A stretch of 47,822 nt of DNA from positions 1-47,822 of the forward strand of contig JBEIJQ010000003.1 in assembly GCA_040380145.1 (NCBI GenBank). The letters run 5' to 3'. The notes under the pieces are model-generated. The model searched no databases and was not told the DNA's origin. It saw only the letters and a program-made list of their open reading frames with translations. Position numbers and translations under genes: made by a program. This stretch comes from JBEIJQ01 sp040380145 (GTDB lineage: Bacteria > Bacteroidota > Bacteroidia > Chitinophagales > Saprospiraceae). Numbering within the stretch: the stretch's first letter is position 1; each line of letters begins with the position of its first letter. Positions 35,701-43,552 of the stretch are shown here, piece after piece.

Positions 35701-37083
35701 ACGGCCGGCCGCGCCGGTGCGCTCGGCTTGTACGCTTACGGCGTTAACTCCACGCTCACCTGCAACGTCACGGGCAGCACCTTCACCGGCAACAGCTGTG
35801 AACAGTGGGGCGGAGCGGTCTGGAATTATGCTCGCGCCGGAGCTATCTGCAACATCAACTTGACGTCCTGTACCTTTACCAGCAACGCCTCCAACTCGGG
35901 CTCGGCCATCCACAGCCACGCACAGGGTGGACCGGTCAACTGCATCGTCAACAACTGTACATTCTCGAACAACACTGCGGATTACATGGGCGCTGCGGCT
36001 CGCAACTATTGCGAATTGGCCGGCGGAAACGGTGTGATGAACTTTACCGGTTGTACCTTCACCAACAACGTGGCCACGCTCGGCGGCGGTGCCATCGCCA
36101 ACATCTCGATGCGCAGCTCCGTGGCCACGAACAACGTTTCCAGATCGTTTTTCAACAACAACGGGGCACAGCGCGGCGGAGCCTACTACAACTCCTCCAG
36201 CGTGCTTTCGGTCACCAATCCGGGCACGAATGCGGTAGGGGACTTCACCAACTGTGCTTTCTGGTCGAACGACGGCATCACGACGGGAACCAACATCGGT
36301 CAAGGTGCTGCCATCTACCAGTCAACGGTATCATCCTCCCCGGCCACGTCCACGTTCATGAACTGCTCTTTCCACGCGAACGCTGCACAGCAGGGCAGTG
36401 TGGCCTTCAACAACGCGGGTACTTCCACCCCGCCGTCGCCTTCTTTGCTGCGGTTCATCAACTCGATTCTCGTGGGCAACCCGGCATCGGCCACCAGTCG
36501 AACCTTCCACTCGTTGGGCACTGCCGGAACGATCAATCCCTCGTTCTCACACCTCGACCAGACGACCTTTGCCAGCAACCATACGGGCAACGGTGTATTT
36601 ACCAACGGAGGCTCCAACCTCTTGTTGGCCACCCCGGCGGCCTCGGTCTTCGTCAACCCGGTGGCGGGCGACCTGCACCTGATCTCCGGTGCGCCGGGGA
36701 TCAACATGGGTACGCTGTCCGGTGCGCCCACGATTGACATCGACGGAGACGCTCGCCCCAACGGCCAGGGCATCGACATGGGCTGCGACGAGCGCACGAC
36801 CCCGCTGCTCTTCGCCCGTCAACAGCCGATCGGCGACCAGGCAGAGTCCACCATGGTATTCCCCAACCCGACCACTGGTCGCGCCACGATCACCCTCGGC
36901 GAAACCCTCACCGGCGCCGTGCAGGTCTTTGACCTGGAAGGCCGCATGCTGCACTCCGAAGGCTTGTTTGAGGCCAACCAAGTGAATCTGGACCTTTCGG
37001 CCCAGCCCAACGGTATGTACCTTGTGCGCATCGTCAGCGGCGATAGGATTCTGACCCACAAGGTCACGGTGAAAAAACCGTAA
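23775..37083 (+). CDS. Giant T9SS-secreted modular surface protein (one-base frameshift near the 5' end)
   Basis: Encodes about 4,435 residues once one extra base is removed. The first frame (23775 to about 24587) starts with a signal peptide (MKKNYAFFLALSIFGILGIG, cleavage near SLRAQ); at GGGG 24584-24587 the reading frame shifts by +1 and then stays open to 37083. Order of parts: one SprB-type Ig repeat; units A-Ig-Ig-B-Ig-Ig three times (A at 24171, 26281, 28390; B at 25186, 27304, 29416), then a fourth B at 30508 and one Ig; a HYR domain split by an insertion (31279-32193); two Ig repeats with GTYTVTVS-type ends; ten HYR domains (32659-35034); a right-handed beta-helix of the choice-of-anchor Q/polymorphic membrane protein type (35035 to about 36840, with repeated CxFxNN); and a T9SS type A sorting domain from 36856 (VFPNPTTGRATITL to KVTVKKP). 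Such proteins are exported by the T9SS and attached to the outer surface; adhesion is the likely but unproven role. A terminator follows. Confidence 0.9.
24171..28948 (+). repeat. Three copies of module A in 703-codon units
   Basis: Copies at 24171-24729, 26281-26839 and 28390-28948, each about 186 residues. Shared motifs include FRPCGPN, GPHNIGF, QFGISTNGNIQLG, LCWDDM and GNFSQ followed by LYEGTN. Spacing between copies 2 and 3 is 2,109 bases; between 1 and 2 it is 2,110, the extra base being the frameshift. The fold looks like a beta sandwich of the kind found in other Bacteroidota surface proteins; a related region occurs in the gene at 43553. Confidence 0.85.
25186..31134 (+). repeat. Four copies of amidotransferase-like module B
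   Basis: Copies begin at 25186, 27304, 29416 and 30508, each about 210 residues. Common motifs: GEPWG, FMDGSD or YMDGSD, IQNWV followed by GGRL, MNWGFGGV, a HP pair and a G-x-V-x-FGG strand before a final helix with RQN or RAN. The order of a central strand, helix with W, GGRL strand and C-terminal helix recalls the class I amidotransferase/ThuA-like fold, but no catalytic Cys-His pair is conserved. Copies 1 and 4 form one subtype (MNSAPNQGGN, HPIFAGP) and copies 2 and 3 another (NECGDMNWG, HPVMVGP or HPIMVGP). Confidence 0.75.
31279..32193 (+). other. HYR domain interrupted by an inserted domain
   Basis: A HYR domain begins DITPPVINCPQNITF and reaches TATDNCAQ at about 31395; its second half resumes near 32059 with VLTAGLPSGAVFPVGTTNI and ends CSFNVTVNG at 32193. 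The 221 codons between encode a separate domain with DGGNDMYDGGN and RYFTRYNAGSPAMFF that shows no recognised family. Confidence 0.7.
32659..35034 (+). repeat. Ten tandem HYR domains
   Basis: Ten repeats averaging 238 bases (about 79 residues). Each starts with D-x-x-x-P and a Cys two to three residues after a hydrophobic pair, has GQC, TDNC or SDNC, a PGSxFPxGxT-like turn, and ends CxFxVTVxD. The tenth is divergent (SCPGSYSVNQQTPYAL). HYR domains are Ig-like folds common in extracellular adhesion proteins. Confidence 0.9.
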
Positions 37084-37108
37084 GGGCATTTTCCCAACAT
37101 CATTTCAA

Positions 37109-37143
37109 AGCCCCGGATCCTTTGTGGTTCGGGGCTTTTTTTT
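37109..37143 (+). terminator. Intrinsic terminator of the giant gene
   Basis: AGCCCCG pairs with CGGGGCT (37109-37115 with 37130-37136), extendable by four weaker pairs, followed by eight Ts. It lies 26 bases after the stop codon. Confidence 0.92.
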
Positions 37144-37228
37144 CGAAAAAAAATTGGAAAGGGGGGAAAGAAAAAAATGCGCGAAGCGCCCACAGATCGC
37201 GCGAAGTGTTTTAGGGGAGCTTTTTCGC

Positions 37229-37261
37229 AAAAAAAAAACCGCAGACCTTGCGATCTGCGGT
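37229..37261 (-). terminator. Intrinsic terminator of the tRNA-Arg
   Basis: On the minus strand ACCGCAGA and TCTGCGGT form an eight-pair stem with an eight-base loop, followed by about ten Ts. It begins eight bases after the tRNA 3' end. Confidence 0.88.
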
Positions 37262-37268
37262 AGGGGGG

Positions 37269-37342
37269 TGCTCCCGGCGAGGTTCGAACTCACAACCTTA
37301 GGCTCCGGAGGCCTACACTCTATCCAATTGAGCTACGGAAGC
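37269..37342 (-). tRNA. tRNA-Arg (anticodon CCG)
   Basis: The minus strand folds into a full cloverleaf: acceptor GCTTCCG/CGGGAGC, D arm GCTC-AATTGGATA-GAGT, anticodon stem TAGGC/GCCTA with loop CTCCGGA (anticodon CCG, reading CGG), T arm GTGAG-TTCGAAC-CTCGC and discriminator A. The 3' CCA is not encoded (genomic bases are CCC). A terminator and a promoter box flank it. Confidence 0.96.
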
Positions 37343-37353
37343 GTTTTCGGGCA

Positions 37354-37361
37354 CAAAATTA
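37354..37361 (-). promoter_or_regulatory. TAnnTTTG promoter box for the tRNA
   Basis: TAATTTTG on the minus strand, eleven bases upstream of the tRNA 5' end, as expected for a tRNA promoter with a short leader. Confidence 0.5.
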
Positions 37362-37447
37362 AACTTTTTCCCCAACTTACCATCCTACCGTGCGAAAAGT
37401 TCCTACTTTTACAAGAATACTCTTTTGGAAAAAATCCGATCTCTACC

Positions 37448-39001
37448 ATGCGTTTTCTCGTTGCCCTGCTCTTGCTGATCCCTTTTTTGGGAAAAAGCCA
37501 AACTCCGACTTGGAGCGAACATGTCGCGCCCATCTTGTACGAAAACTGTACCAGTTGCCACCACTACGGTGGAATAGCGCCTTTTTCGCTCACGACGTAT
37601 GCCGATGCGTATGCCAATAGGGCTTCGGTGGCGCACTCCGTGCTGGACCGGCACATGCCGCCTTGGCCGCCCGATCCCAATTATCGCCATTTGATGGACG
37701 AACGCCTGCTGACCGCCGATGAGATCAACACCGTCGTGCAATGGGCCCAGCAGGGTGGCCCATCGGGCGACTTGGCCTTGGCGCCGGCAGAACCCGTGCA
37801 CGGTGGCGGGCCCCAACTGGGCAATGCCGATATGGTGCTTTCGATGCCGAACTACGCGTCGCAGGCGTTGGCCGAGGACGAGTATCGCTGTTTTGTGATC
37901 CCCTCCGGAACGAACATAGACCGCTTCATTTCTTCTTACGAGATCGTCCCCGGAACGCCTTCCATTGTGCACCATGTGCTGGTGTACCAAGACGACTCGG
38001 GCGATTGTGCCGCCTTGGACGCTGCCGATCCTGCACCGGGCTATTCCTCGTTCGGCGGGGTGGGTTCCAACAGCGCCAAGCTCATCGGCGGTTGGGTGCC
38101 CGGTTCCGCATATAGCCAACTGCCCAGCGGATTCGGGATCCGCCTGAAAGCCGGGACGGATGTGGTCATCCAAGTCCATTACCCGCGCGGCACCATCGGC
38201 CAGCAGGATCAGACCTCGGTGCGTTTCAAATTCGATCCCGCGCCGGGGCTGCGCGAAGTGAGCGCCGCGCCCATACTCAACCATGTCACCTCGCTGGTCA
38301 ACGGCCCGCTCTACATTCCCGCCAACACCACGCGGATTTTTCAGGAGCGCTTCACCATGCCGGGGTCTGCTACCTTGATTTCCGCCTCCCCGCACATGCA
38401 CCTGATCGGCGACTCCATGATCGTGTATGCGATTTTGCCTTCCCAAGACACCGTTCCGCTGATCCGAATCAACGAATGGGATTTCCATTGGCAGGGCGGC
38501 TACCGCTTTCAATACCTGCAGCCGATTCCGGTGGGCAGCGTGCTGGAAGCCTTTGCCCATTACGACAACACCGTGAACAACCCCCACAATCCCAACAATC
38601 CGCCCGAGGATGTCTGGGTGGGCGAGGCCACCACCGACGAAATGATGCTGGTCTATTTTCAATATACCCCGTACCAAAATGGCGACCAGTTCATCCTGCA
38701 GGACAGTTCCCTGTTGCAGACCGGCACACTGCCCCTGATGCCCGGAACCGGACGCTTGCAGGTGTTTCCCTCGCCCGCCGACGCGGAATTTTCCGTCGCC
38801 CTCGAGTCATCCACTGCCCAAGAGGCCGTGCTGGAGGTTTGGGACATGTCCGGAAAAGCGGTCCTGATGCGTCCGATGCCGCTGGCTTCGGGCGCCAACC
38901 GCGCTTCGGTGCCCGCGGCTCATTTGCCACAGGGCATCTATTATGTGATGGTGCGCGGAAAAAGCGGCAAATGGATGGAGCGCGTAGTGGTGGGCCATTG
39001 A
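37448..39001 (+). CDS. Exported c-type heme / copper type II monooxygenase with T9SS sorting domain
   Basis: A 517-residue exported protein: signal peptide to about residue 17 (GKSQ), then a c-type heme motif Cys34-x-x-Cys37-His38 in ENCTSCHHYGG, then a copper type II ascorbate-dependent monooxygenase fold. Likely CuH ligands are His175 and His176 (SIVHHVLVYQ) and His244 (VIQVHYPRG); likely CuM ligands are His316 and His318 (SPHMHLIG) and Met399 or Met400 (TTDEMMLVYF), by analogy with peptidylglycine and dopamine monooxygenases. From about residue 437 a T9SS type A sorting domain follows (LQVFPSPADAEFSV, then LPQGIYYVMV). Its substrate is unknown. A fused heme could feed electrons to copper. 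The start at 37448 is the ATG before the signal peptide; the reading frame is open upstream through the tRNA but without coding character. Confidence 0.85.
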   Translation: MRFLVALLLLIPFLGKSQTPTWSEHVAPILYENCTSCHHYGGIAPFSLTTYADAYANRASVAHSVLDRHMPPWPPDPNYRHLMDERLLTADEINTVVQWAQQGGPSGDLALAPAEPVHGGGPQLGNADMVLSMPNYASQALAEDEYRCFVIPSGTNIDRFISSYEIVPGTPSIVHHVLVYQDDSGDCAALDAADPAPGYSSFGGVGSNSAKLIGGWVPGSAYSQLPSGFGIRLKAGTDVVIQVHYPRGTIGQQDQTSVRFKFDPAPGLREVSAAPILNHVTSLVNGPLYIPANTTRIFQERFTMPGSATLISASPHMHLIGDSMIVYAILPSQDTVPLIRINEWDFHWQGGYRFQYLQPIPVGSVLEAFAHYDNTVNNPHNPNNPPEDVWVGEATTDEMMLVYFQYTPYQNGDQFILQDSSLLQTGTLPLMPGTGRLQVFPSPADAEFSVALESSTAQEAVLEVWDMSGKAVLMRPMPLASGANRASVPAAHLPQGIYYVMVRGKSGKWMERVVVGH

Positions 39002-39060
39002 TCGGAAAACATCGGGATCGGTCTTTTTCTGGCCATTTTTTTCCGAAAAATTGTTTGCCG

Positions 39061-39068
39061 TATCTTTG
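39061..39068 (+). promoter_or_regulatory. TAnnTTTG promoter box for the lipoprotein gene
   Basis: TATCTTTG matches the -7 consensus and lies 39 bases before the ATG at 39108; the -33 region is a T run. Confidence 0.5.
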
Positions 39069-39107
39069 ACGCCGGCCCAGCCGATTTTTTCCCATCCATT
39101 CTTTTTT

Positions 39108-39710
39108 ATGAAGAGAGCCATCGTCTTTTTACTTGTCTTGGCCGGTCTGTTCACGGCCTGCTATCCCGAATACCTGTGCGAGGGCGTGCGCTGCTACAAC
39201 GGCGGTATCTGCCTCGACGGCACCTGTGAATGCCCGTTCGGATGGGGGGGCGACAGCTGCACGGTAGTACTAGACTCCTGCGTGCTCCGCTACTGCGGTC
39301 CGCGCTCCACGGGATGCTTCAACAACACTTGCATCTGCGCGAGTGGCTACGAGGGCGATACCTGTCAATTTTTGTCGAGGACGAAATTTCTCGGCGCCTT
39401 TTCCGCCGAGGAAACCTGCGGCCCCAACGGACTGACCTATGCGGGCACGATAGACACGGCCTTTTTCAACGTTTCGCGGCTGATCCTGCGGGGGCTGCAC
39501 GGCTTGCCCACGGCAGACAGTCTTTCGGCCAACCTCCTGCGCGATTCGTTCAACATTCCGACCTCGTACATCGTGAACTCCACCTACCGCATCCGCGGCG
39601 GCGGACGGATCAACGCCACGTTGGACACGATCCGCTTCCATTACGCCTACGCCAATCTGACCTATTCGGGCATTGATACCCTCTGCACGGCCATTTGGGT
39701 CAGGCAGTAG
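39108..39710 (+). CDS. Probable lipoprotein with two EGF-like motifs
   Basis: A 200-residue protein with a signal sequence and a lipobox-like end (LAGLFTAC, Cys18 as the lipid site; Phe at -3 is not ideal). Two Cys-rich EGF-like motifs follow at about 24-51 and 56-86: CYNGGICLDGTCECPFGW and CFNNTCICASGYEGDTC. The remainder is a beta-rich domain (about 90-200) with FLGAFSAEETCGPNGLTYAG and no recognised family; similar small lipoproteins occur in Bacteroidota. It ends 17 bases before the murF-alr start on the same strand, so it may be co-transcribed with a cell-wall gene. Confidence 0.75.
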   Translation: MKRAIVFLLVLAGLFTACYPEYLCEGVRCYNGGICLDGTCECPFGWGGDSCTVVLDSCVLRYCGPRSTGCFNNTCICASGYEGDTCQFLSRTKFLGAFSAEETCGPNGLTYAGTIDTAFFNVSRLILRGLHGLPTADSLSANLLRDSFNIPTSYIVNSTYRIRGGGRINATLDTIRFHYAYANLTYSGIDTLCTAIWVRQ

Positions 39711-39727
39711 CCGGATTCGCTTTCGAC

Positions 39728-42151
39728 ATGTCCCTGGCCTATCCCGTTTCGGAAATCGCCGCCATCATCGGCGCCACCCGTTTGGGCAACGGTCCCGACG
39801 GAACGGTCGAACACTTGGTTTTCGACAGCCGCCGATTGGTCAACGGTCCGAAATCGCTGTTTTTTACTTTTTCCGGTCCCCGCAACGACGGCCACCGCTA
39901 CTTGGGCGAACTGTACGCCCAAGGCGTGCGGCATTTCGTGGTTTCGCGAGCGGTGGAAACGGAGGCTTTTTCCGGGGCCGTTTTTTTGTTGGTGGACGAT
40001 GTGCTGGAAGCCTTGCAGACCCTGTCCGCCGCCCACCGCAAGCGTTTTTCGCTGCCCGTGATCGGGATCACCGGCAGCAACGGCAAAACGGTGGTGAAGG
40101 AATGGCTCTGGCAACTGTTGTCGCCCGATCTTTCGGTGGTGCGCAGTCCCAAAAGTTACAACTCCCAGATCGGGGTGCCCGTTTCGGTATGGCAGATCGG
40201 TCCGGAGCACGAACTGGGGATTTTCGAGGCCGGGATTTCCAAAAAGGGCGAAATGGCCCGCTTGGCGGGGATCATCGCCTGTGACATCGGGATTTTCACC
40301 AACATCGGCGACGCCCACAACGAGGGATTTGCCGACTGGGCCACCAAAGTGCGGGAGAAAAGCGACCTGTTCGCCGCTGCCCGCCGATTGGTGTATTGCC
40401 GCGACCACGGCTTGGTCGCGGAGATATTGGCCGAGCGCTACCCCGACCGCGAGCATGTGGCTTGGTCGTTCGAAGATCCCGACGCGCGGGTTTTTTTGCG
40501 GGAGCTGCCCTTTTCCGATCGGGCTTCTTGTGAAAACGCCCTGCACTGCGCTTTTTTGATGCGGCTCTTGGGCCACGAAGACGAGACCATCGTAAGGCGG
40601 CTTTCCGAACTGCGGCCCGTGGAGCTCCGTTTGGAGGCCAAAGTGGGCATCAACGGTTGTGTGCTGATCAACGATGCCTACAGCGCCGATTTCCTGTCGC
40701 TGGGCATCGCGCTGGATTTTTTGGTGCAGCAAAGCCCGTCGCGCCAGCGCTCGCTGGTGCTGTCGGACCTGCGCGAAACGGGCCGCACGCCCCGACAGCT
40801 CTATCGGGATGTGGCGGGTTTGCTGGCGCAAAAAAAAGTGGACCGCTTGGTGGCCATTGGCGAGGAAATCGGTGCGATGCGGGAGTTTATGGATGAAGGG
40901 CTGCTCTCCCGATCGGAGTGGCACCCCGACACCGACGCGTTCGTGGGCACCTTTGCCCCGGAGCGTTTCCGCGAGGAAACGATCTTGGTCAAAGGTGCCC
41001 GGGCCTTTGCTTTTGAACGCATCGTGCGCTTGCTCGAGCGCAAGGCCCACCGCACCGTGCTGGAGATCAGCCTCGATGCCTTGGGCCACAACCTCCAGGT
41101 GTTCCGTGGACTCGTGGGCCCCTCTGTGAAGGTGATGTGCATGGTCAAGGCGGCTGGATACGGCAGCGGGTCGCACGAAGTGGCCCATTACCTGCAATAC
41201 CTCGGCGCCGATTATCTGGCGGTGGCTTATGCCGACGAGGGCGTGGAACTCCGACAGGCCGGCGTGGAAACCCCGATCCTGGTGCTCAACCCCGAGGAAA
41301 ACGGCTTCGAGGCGATGGTCCGCTACCGACTGGAGCCGGAAATGTACAGCTTGCCCTTGTTGAAAAACTGGACCTTTTTTTACGAAAACCATTTTTCGGG
41401 AAAAAAAATACCGGTCCACCTGAAACTCGATACGGGCATGCGACGGCTCGGTTTCGAAGAAAGCGACCTGCCCGACCTGCTCCGTTGGCTGAAAGAGCAC
41501 CCTCTGCTGGAGGTGAACAGTCTTTTTTCCCATCTTGTGGCCAGTGATGCGCCCGAGCACGACGGCTTCACCCGTTTGCAGGCCGAGCGATTCGAGCGCA
41601 TGTCGGGCCGGATCGCCGAAGAGTTGGGACGGATGCCCCTGCGCCACCTGCTCAATTCCGGCGGCATTGCCCGCCACCCGGCTTACCGCTACGAAATGGT
41701 GCGTCTCGGCATCGGACTGTACGGGGTGGACGGTTCGAGCCTGCTCGGCGGGCGGCTCGAACCCGTGAGCACCCTCAAGGCCACGATCTCCCAGATCAAG
41801 CGCGTGCCCAAGGGTGAAACCATCGGATACGACCGCGCCGGGCGCGTGGAGAGGGATTCCCGCATCGCGACCATCGGCATCGGGTATGCCGATGGATTCG
41901 ACAGGCGCCTGAGCAACGGTGTCGGCAAGGTGCTCCTGCGCGGGCAACGAGTGCCGGTGGTGGGCAATGTGTGCATGGACATGGCCATGATCGACATCAC
42001 CGATGTGCCGCACGCCGCGGAGGGCGACGAGGTCATCGTTTTCGGGGCCGACCTCCCGGTACAGGAAGTGGCCGGTTGGCTGGGCACGATTCCATACGAA
42101 GTGCTAACGGGCGTTTCCGAACGGGTCAGCCGCGTTTGCGTGGCCGATTAA
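39728..42151 (+). CDS. Bifunctional MurF ligase / alanine racemase
   Basis: An 807-residue fusion known from Bacteroidota. The N-terminal half (about 1-440) is the UDP-MurNAc-tripeptide:D-Ala-D-Ala ligase MurF: the first domain with FDSRRLVNGPKSLFF, the ATP loop GITGSNGKT, SYNSQIGVP and NDAYSAD. The C-terminal half (about 445-807) is an alanine racemase: PLP lysine Lys474 in MVKAAGYGSG, LDTGMRRLGF, RLGIGLYG, GYADGFDR with the expected catalytic Tyr, and NVCMDMAMID. It supplies D-alanine and ligates D-Ala-D-Ala to the peptidoglycan precursor. ATG 39728 gives MSLAYPVSEIAAIIGA; an earlier in-frame ATG/start at 39695 would overlap the preceding gene. The stop overlaps the convergent OmpA gene by four bases. 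Confidence 0.95.
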   Translation: MSLAYPVSEIAAIIGATRLGNGPDGTVEHLVFDSRRLVNGPKSLFFTFSGPRNDGHRYLGELYAQGVRHFVVSRAVETEAFSGAVFLLVDDVLEALQTLSAAHRKRFSLPVIGITGSNGKTVVKEWLWQLLSPDLSVVRSPKSYNSQIGVPVSVWQIGPEHELGIFEAGISKKGEMARLAGIIACDIGIFTNIGDAHNEGFADWATKVREKSDLFAAARRLVYCRDHGLVAEILAERYPDREHVAWSFEDPDARVFLRELPFSDRASCENALHCAFLMRLLGHEDETIVRRLSELRPVELRLEAKVGINGCVLINDAYSADFLSLGIALDFLVQQSPSRQRSLVLSDLRETGRTPRQLYRDVAGLLAQKKVDRLVAIGEEIGAMREFMDEGLLSRSEWHPDTDAFVGTFAPERFREETILVKGARAFAFERIVRLLERKAHRTVLEISLDALGHNLQVFRGLVGPSVKVMCMVKAAGYGSGSHEVAHYLQYLGADYLAVAYADEGVELRQAGVETPILVLNPEENGFEAMVRYRLEPEMYSLPLLKNWTFFYENHFSGKKIPVHLKLDTGMRRLGFEESDLPDLLRWLKEHPLLEVNSLFSHLVASDAPEHDGFTRLQAERFERMSGRIAEELGRMPLRHLLNSGGIARHPAYRYEMVRLGIGLYGVDGSSLLGGRLEPVSTLKATISQIKRVPKGETIGYDRAGRVERDSRIATIGIGYADGFDRRLSNGVGKVLLRGQRVPVVGNVCMDMAMIDITDVPHAAEGDEVIVFGADLPVQEVAGWLGTIPYEVLTGVSERVSRVCVAD

Positions 42152-43362
42152 TTGCCGTTTTTCAAGATCACGATCTCCACGCGGCGGTTGGCCTCTTCTT
42201 CTGCTGGGGTGATCGCGTTCGGATATTTCATCCGGTGGTTGCCGTATCCTTTGCAGGACATACGCTTTTTGGCGACCCCGTTTTTGACCAGGTAATCTCG
42301 CACGGCCTCGGCCCTTCTTTCCGAAAGTTTGAACTCTCCGGATTGGATGTCCACGGGTGGCAGATATGGGTAGTTCACATGCCCGTTGATCTGGATTTCC
42401 ACCAGCGGGTTTTCCTTCATGAATCTCAGGAGGGCTTCCAACGTGGGCATGGATTTGGGCATCAGTTCGGCCACATTGGACACGAAGTAGATGTTTTCGA
42501 GTTCGGCCAACCCGCCCACTTCCAGCGGCTGGAGCAGAACGGTAGTTTCCGCGGGGTGGCAATCGAAGGCGGCTTTGGCCTTTTTGAACATATGTCCTTG
42601 GGCGGAAAACTCCATGTCCAGCGTTTGTTTGGCGACGAGCGCTATTTGAAAACGACCTTTTTTATCGGAAAAAAGGGTGTCCGAACGGTTGTTGCGGCGC
42701 ACGATGGCCCGAGCGGCGAGCGGGGCGAGCGTTTTTTCGTCGAGAACGATGAAAACGGCATCTCCACAGGGCGTATCGGCGGTGGGAGCCTGTCCGATCG
42801 GCTCCGGCTCCTTTTCCTTGGGAGGGGCGGGCGTTTCCTTTTGTGCCGTGCGTAAGGTCAGCGTCGCGCGGCGATTTTTTTGCATCCCGGCGCGGGTGGT
42901 GTTGTCGGAAATCGGTCTGCTTTCTCCATGCGCGATGCAGCTGATGCGGTCCGGGGAGATCCCTTTTTTCTCGAAAAAAGATTGGATGTTGACGGCTCTT
43001 TGTCGAGCAAGCAGGATATTGAAACTGTCGCTGCCCGCGGCGTCCGTGTGCGCTTCCACCGTCAGTGTGGTGCCGGCATCGGCCAGGAGCATGGCCGCCA
43101 AAGAGTCCAACATAGGGAGGTGGGCGGGACGGATATCGCTTTTGGCAAAAGAAAAACGGATTTCTCGCTCTATCGTCGCAGATTTGCCCGTGCCCTGCGC
43201 CGAGCCGAGCGTACAGAGCAAAAACAGCAGACCGCTGGCGATGAAAAGAGTGCGGATGTCTTTTTTGTCGAAAAAAAGGAATGCCCGCGGAGCGGTCGTC
43301 GTTTTCGTAGCGAGCAACGGATGTGCTTTGGGGGACGTTATGTAGACTGCGGGTGCTCTCAT
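42148..43362 (-). CDS. Protein with two OmpA-like peptidoglycan-binding domains
   Basis: A 404-residue envelope protein. After a 37-residue basic N-terminal extension there is a hydrophobic segment (about 38-54, TLFIASGLLFLLCTLGSAQ) that acts as signal peptide or anchor; no other start is available. The first OmpA domain (about 68-175) has the peptidoglycan-binding pattern EAHTDAAGSDSFNILLARQRA with Asp107. A proline/glutamate linker and a small beta domain follow, then a second OmpA domain (about 282-402) with INGHVN in place of the usual G-H-T-D and LSERRAEAVRDYLV. It probably links the outer membrane or a surface machine to the wall. It is divergent from the giant gene at 43553, with 190 bases between. 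Confidence 0.85.
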   Translation of the reverse strand: MRAPAVYITSPKAHPLLATKTTTAPRAFLFFDKKDIRTLFIASGLLFLLCTLGSAQGTGKSATIEREIRFSFAKSDIRPAHLPMLDSLAAMLLADAGTTLTVEAHTDAAGSDSFNILLARQRAVNIQSFFEKKGISPDRISCIAHGESRPISDNTTRAGMQKNRRATLTLRTAQKETPAPPKEKEPEPIGQAPTADTPCGDAVFIVLDEKTLAPLAARAIVRRNNRSDTLFSDKKGRFQIALVAKQTLDMEFSAQGHMFKKAKAAFDCHPAETTVLLQPLEVGGLAELENIYFVSNVAELMPKSMPTLEALLRFMKENPLVEIQINGHVNYPYLPPVDIQSGEFKLSERRAEAVRDYLVKNGVAKKRMSCKGYGNHRMKYPNAITPAEEEANRRVEIVILKNGN

Positions 43363-43410
43363 GTCTTGTTAAAATTTTTGGGTGAAAAAAACGTTTGATC
43401 GAAGTCGGGT

Positions 43411-43418
43411 TATCTTTG
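43411..43418 (+). promoter_or_regulatory. TAnnTTTG promoter box for the second giant gene
   Basis: TATCTTTG is an exact -7 match and would give a leader of about 130 bases, AT-rich like that of the first giant gene. A TTTG at 43394-43397 is too close (13 bases) to be a standard -33 element. Confidence 0.5.
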
Positions 43419-43552
43419 CAAAAGTTAGTTTTGCGCTTTTATTCAGAGAAGCCTTTTGTTTTTGCTGCGGCCAAACCTTATGAATTTTTCGCAAATCCAA
43501 GGAAAGTCTTGAACGGATTTTTCCTGAATTTATTTTTGATCTCCCTTTTGGT

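Noticed and set aside
37144..37447. Upstream extension of the copper monooxygenase frame to 37124
   Set aside because: The extension would run through a terminator, a tRNA gene and its promoter; the signal peptide starts at the ATG at 37448.
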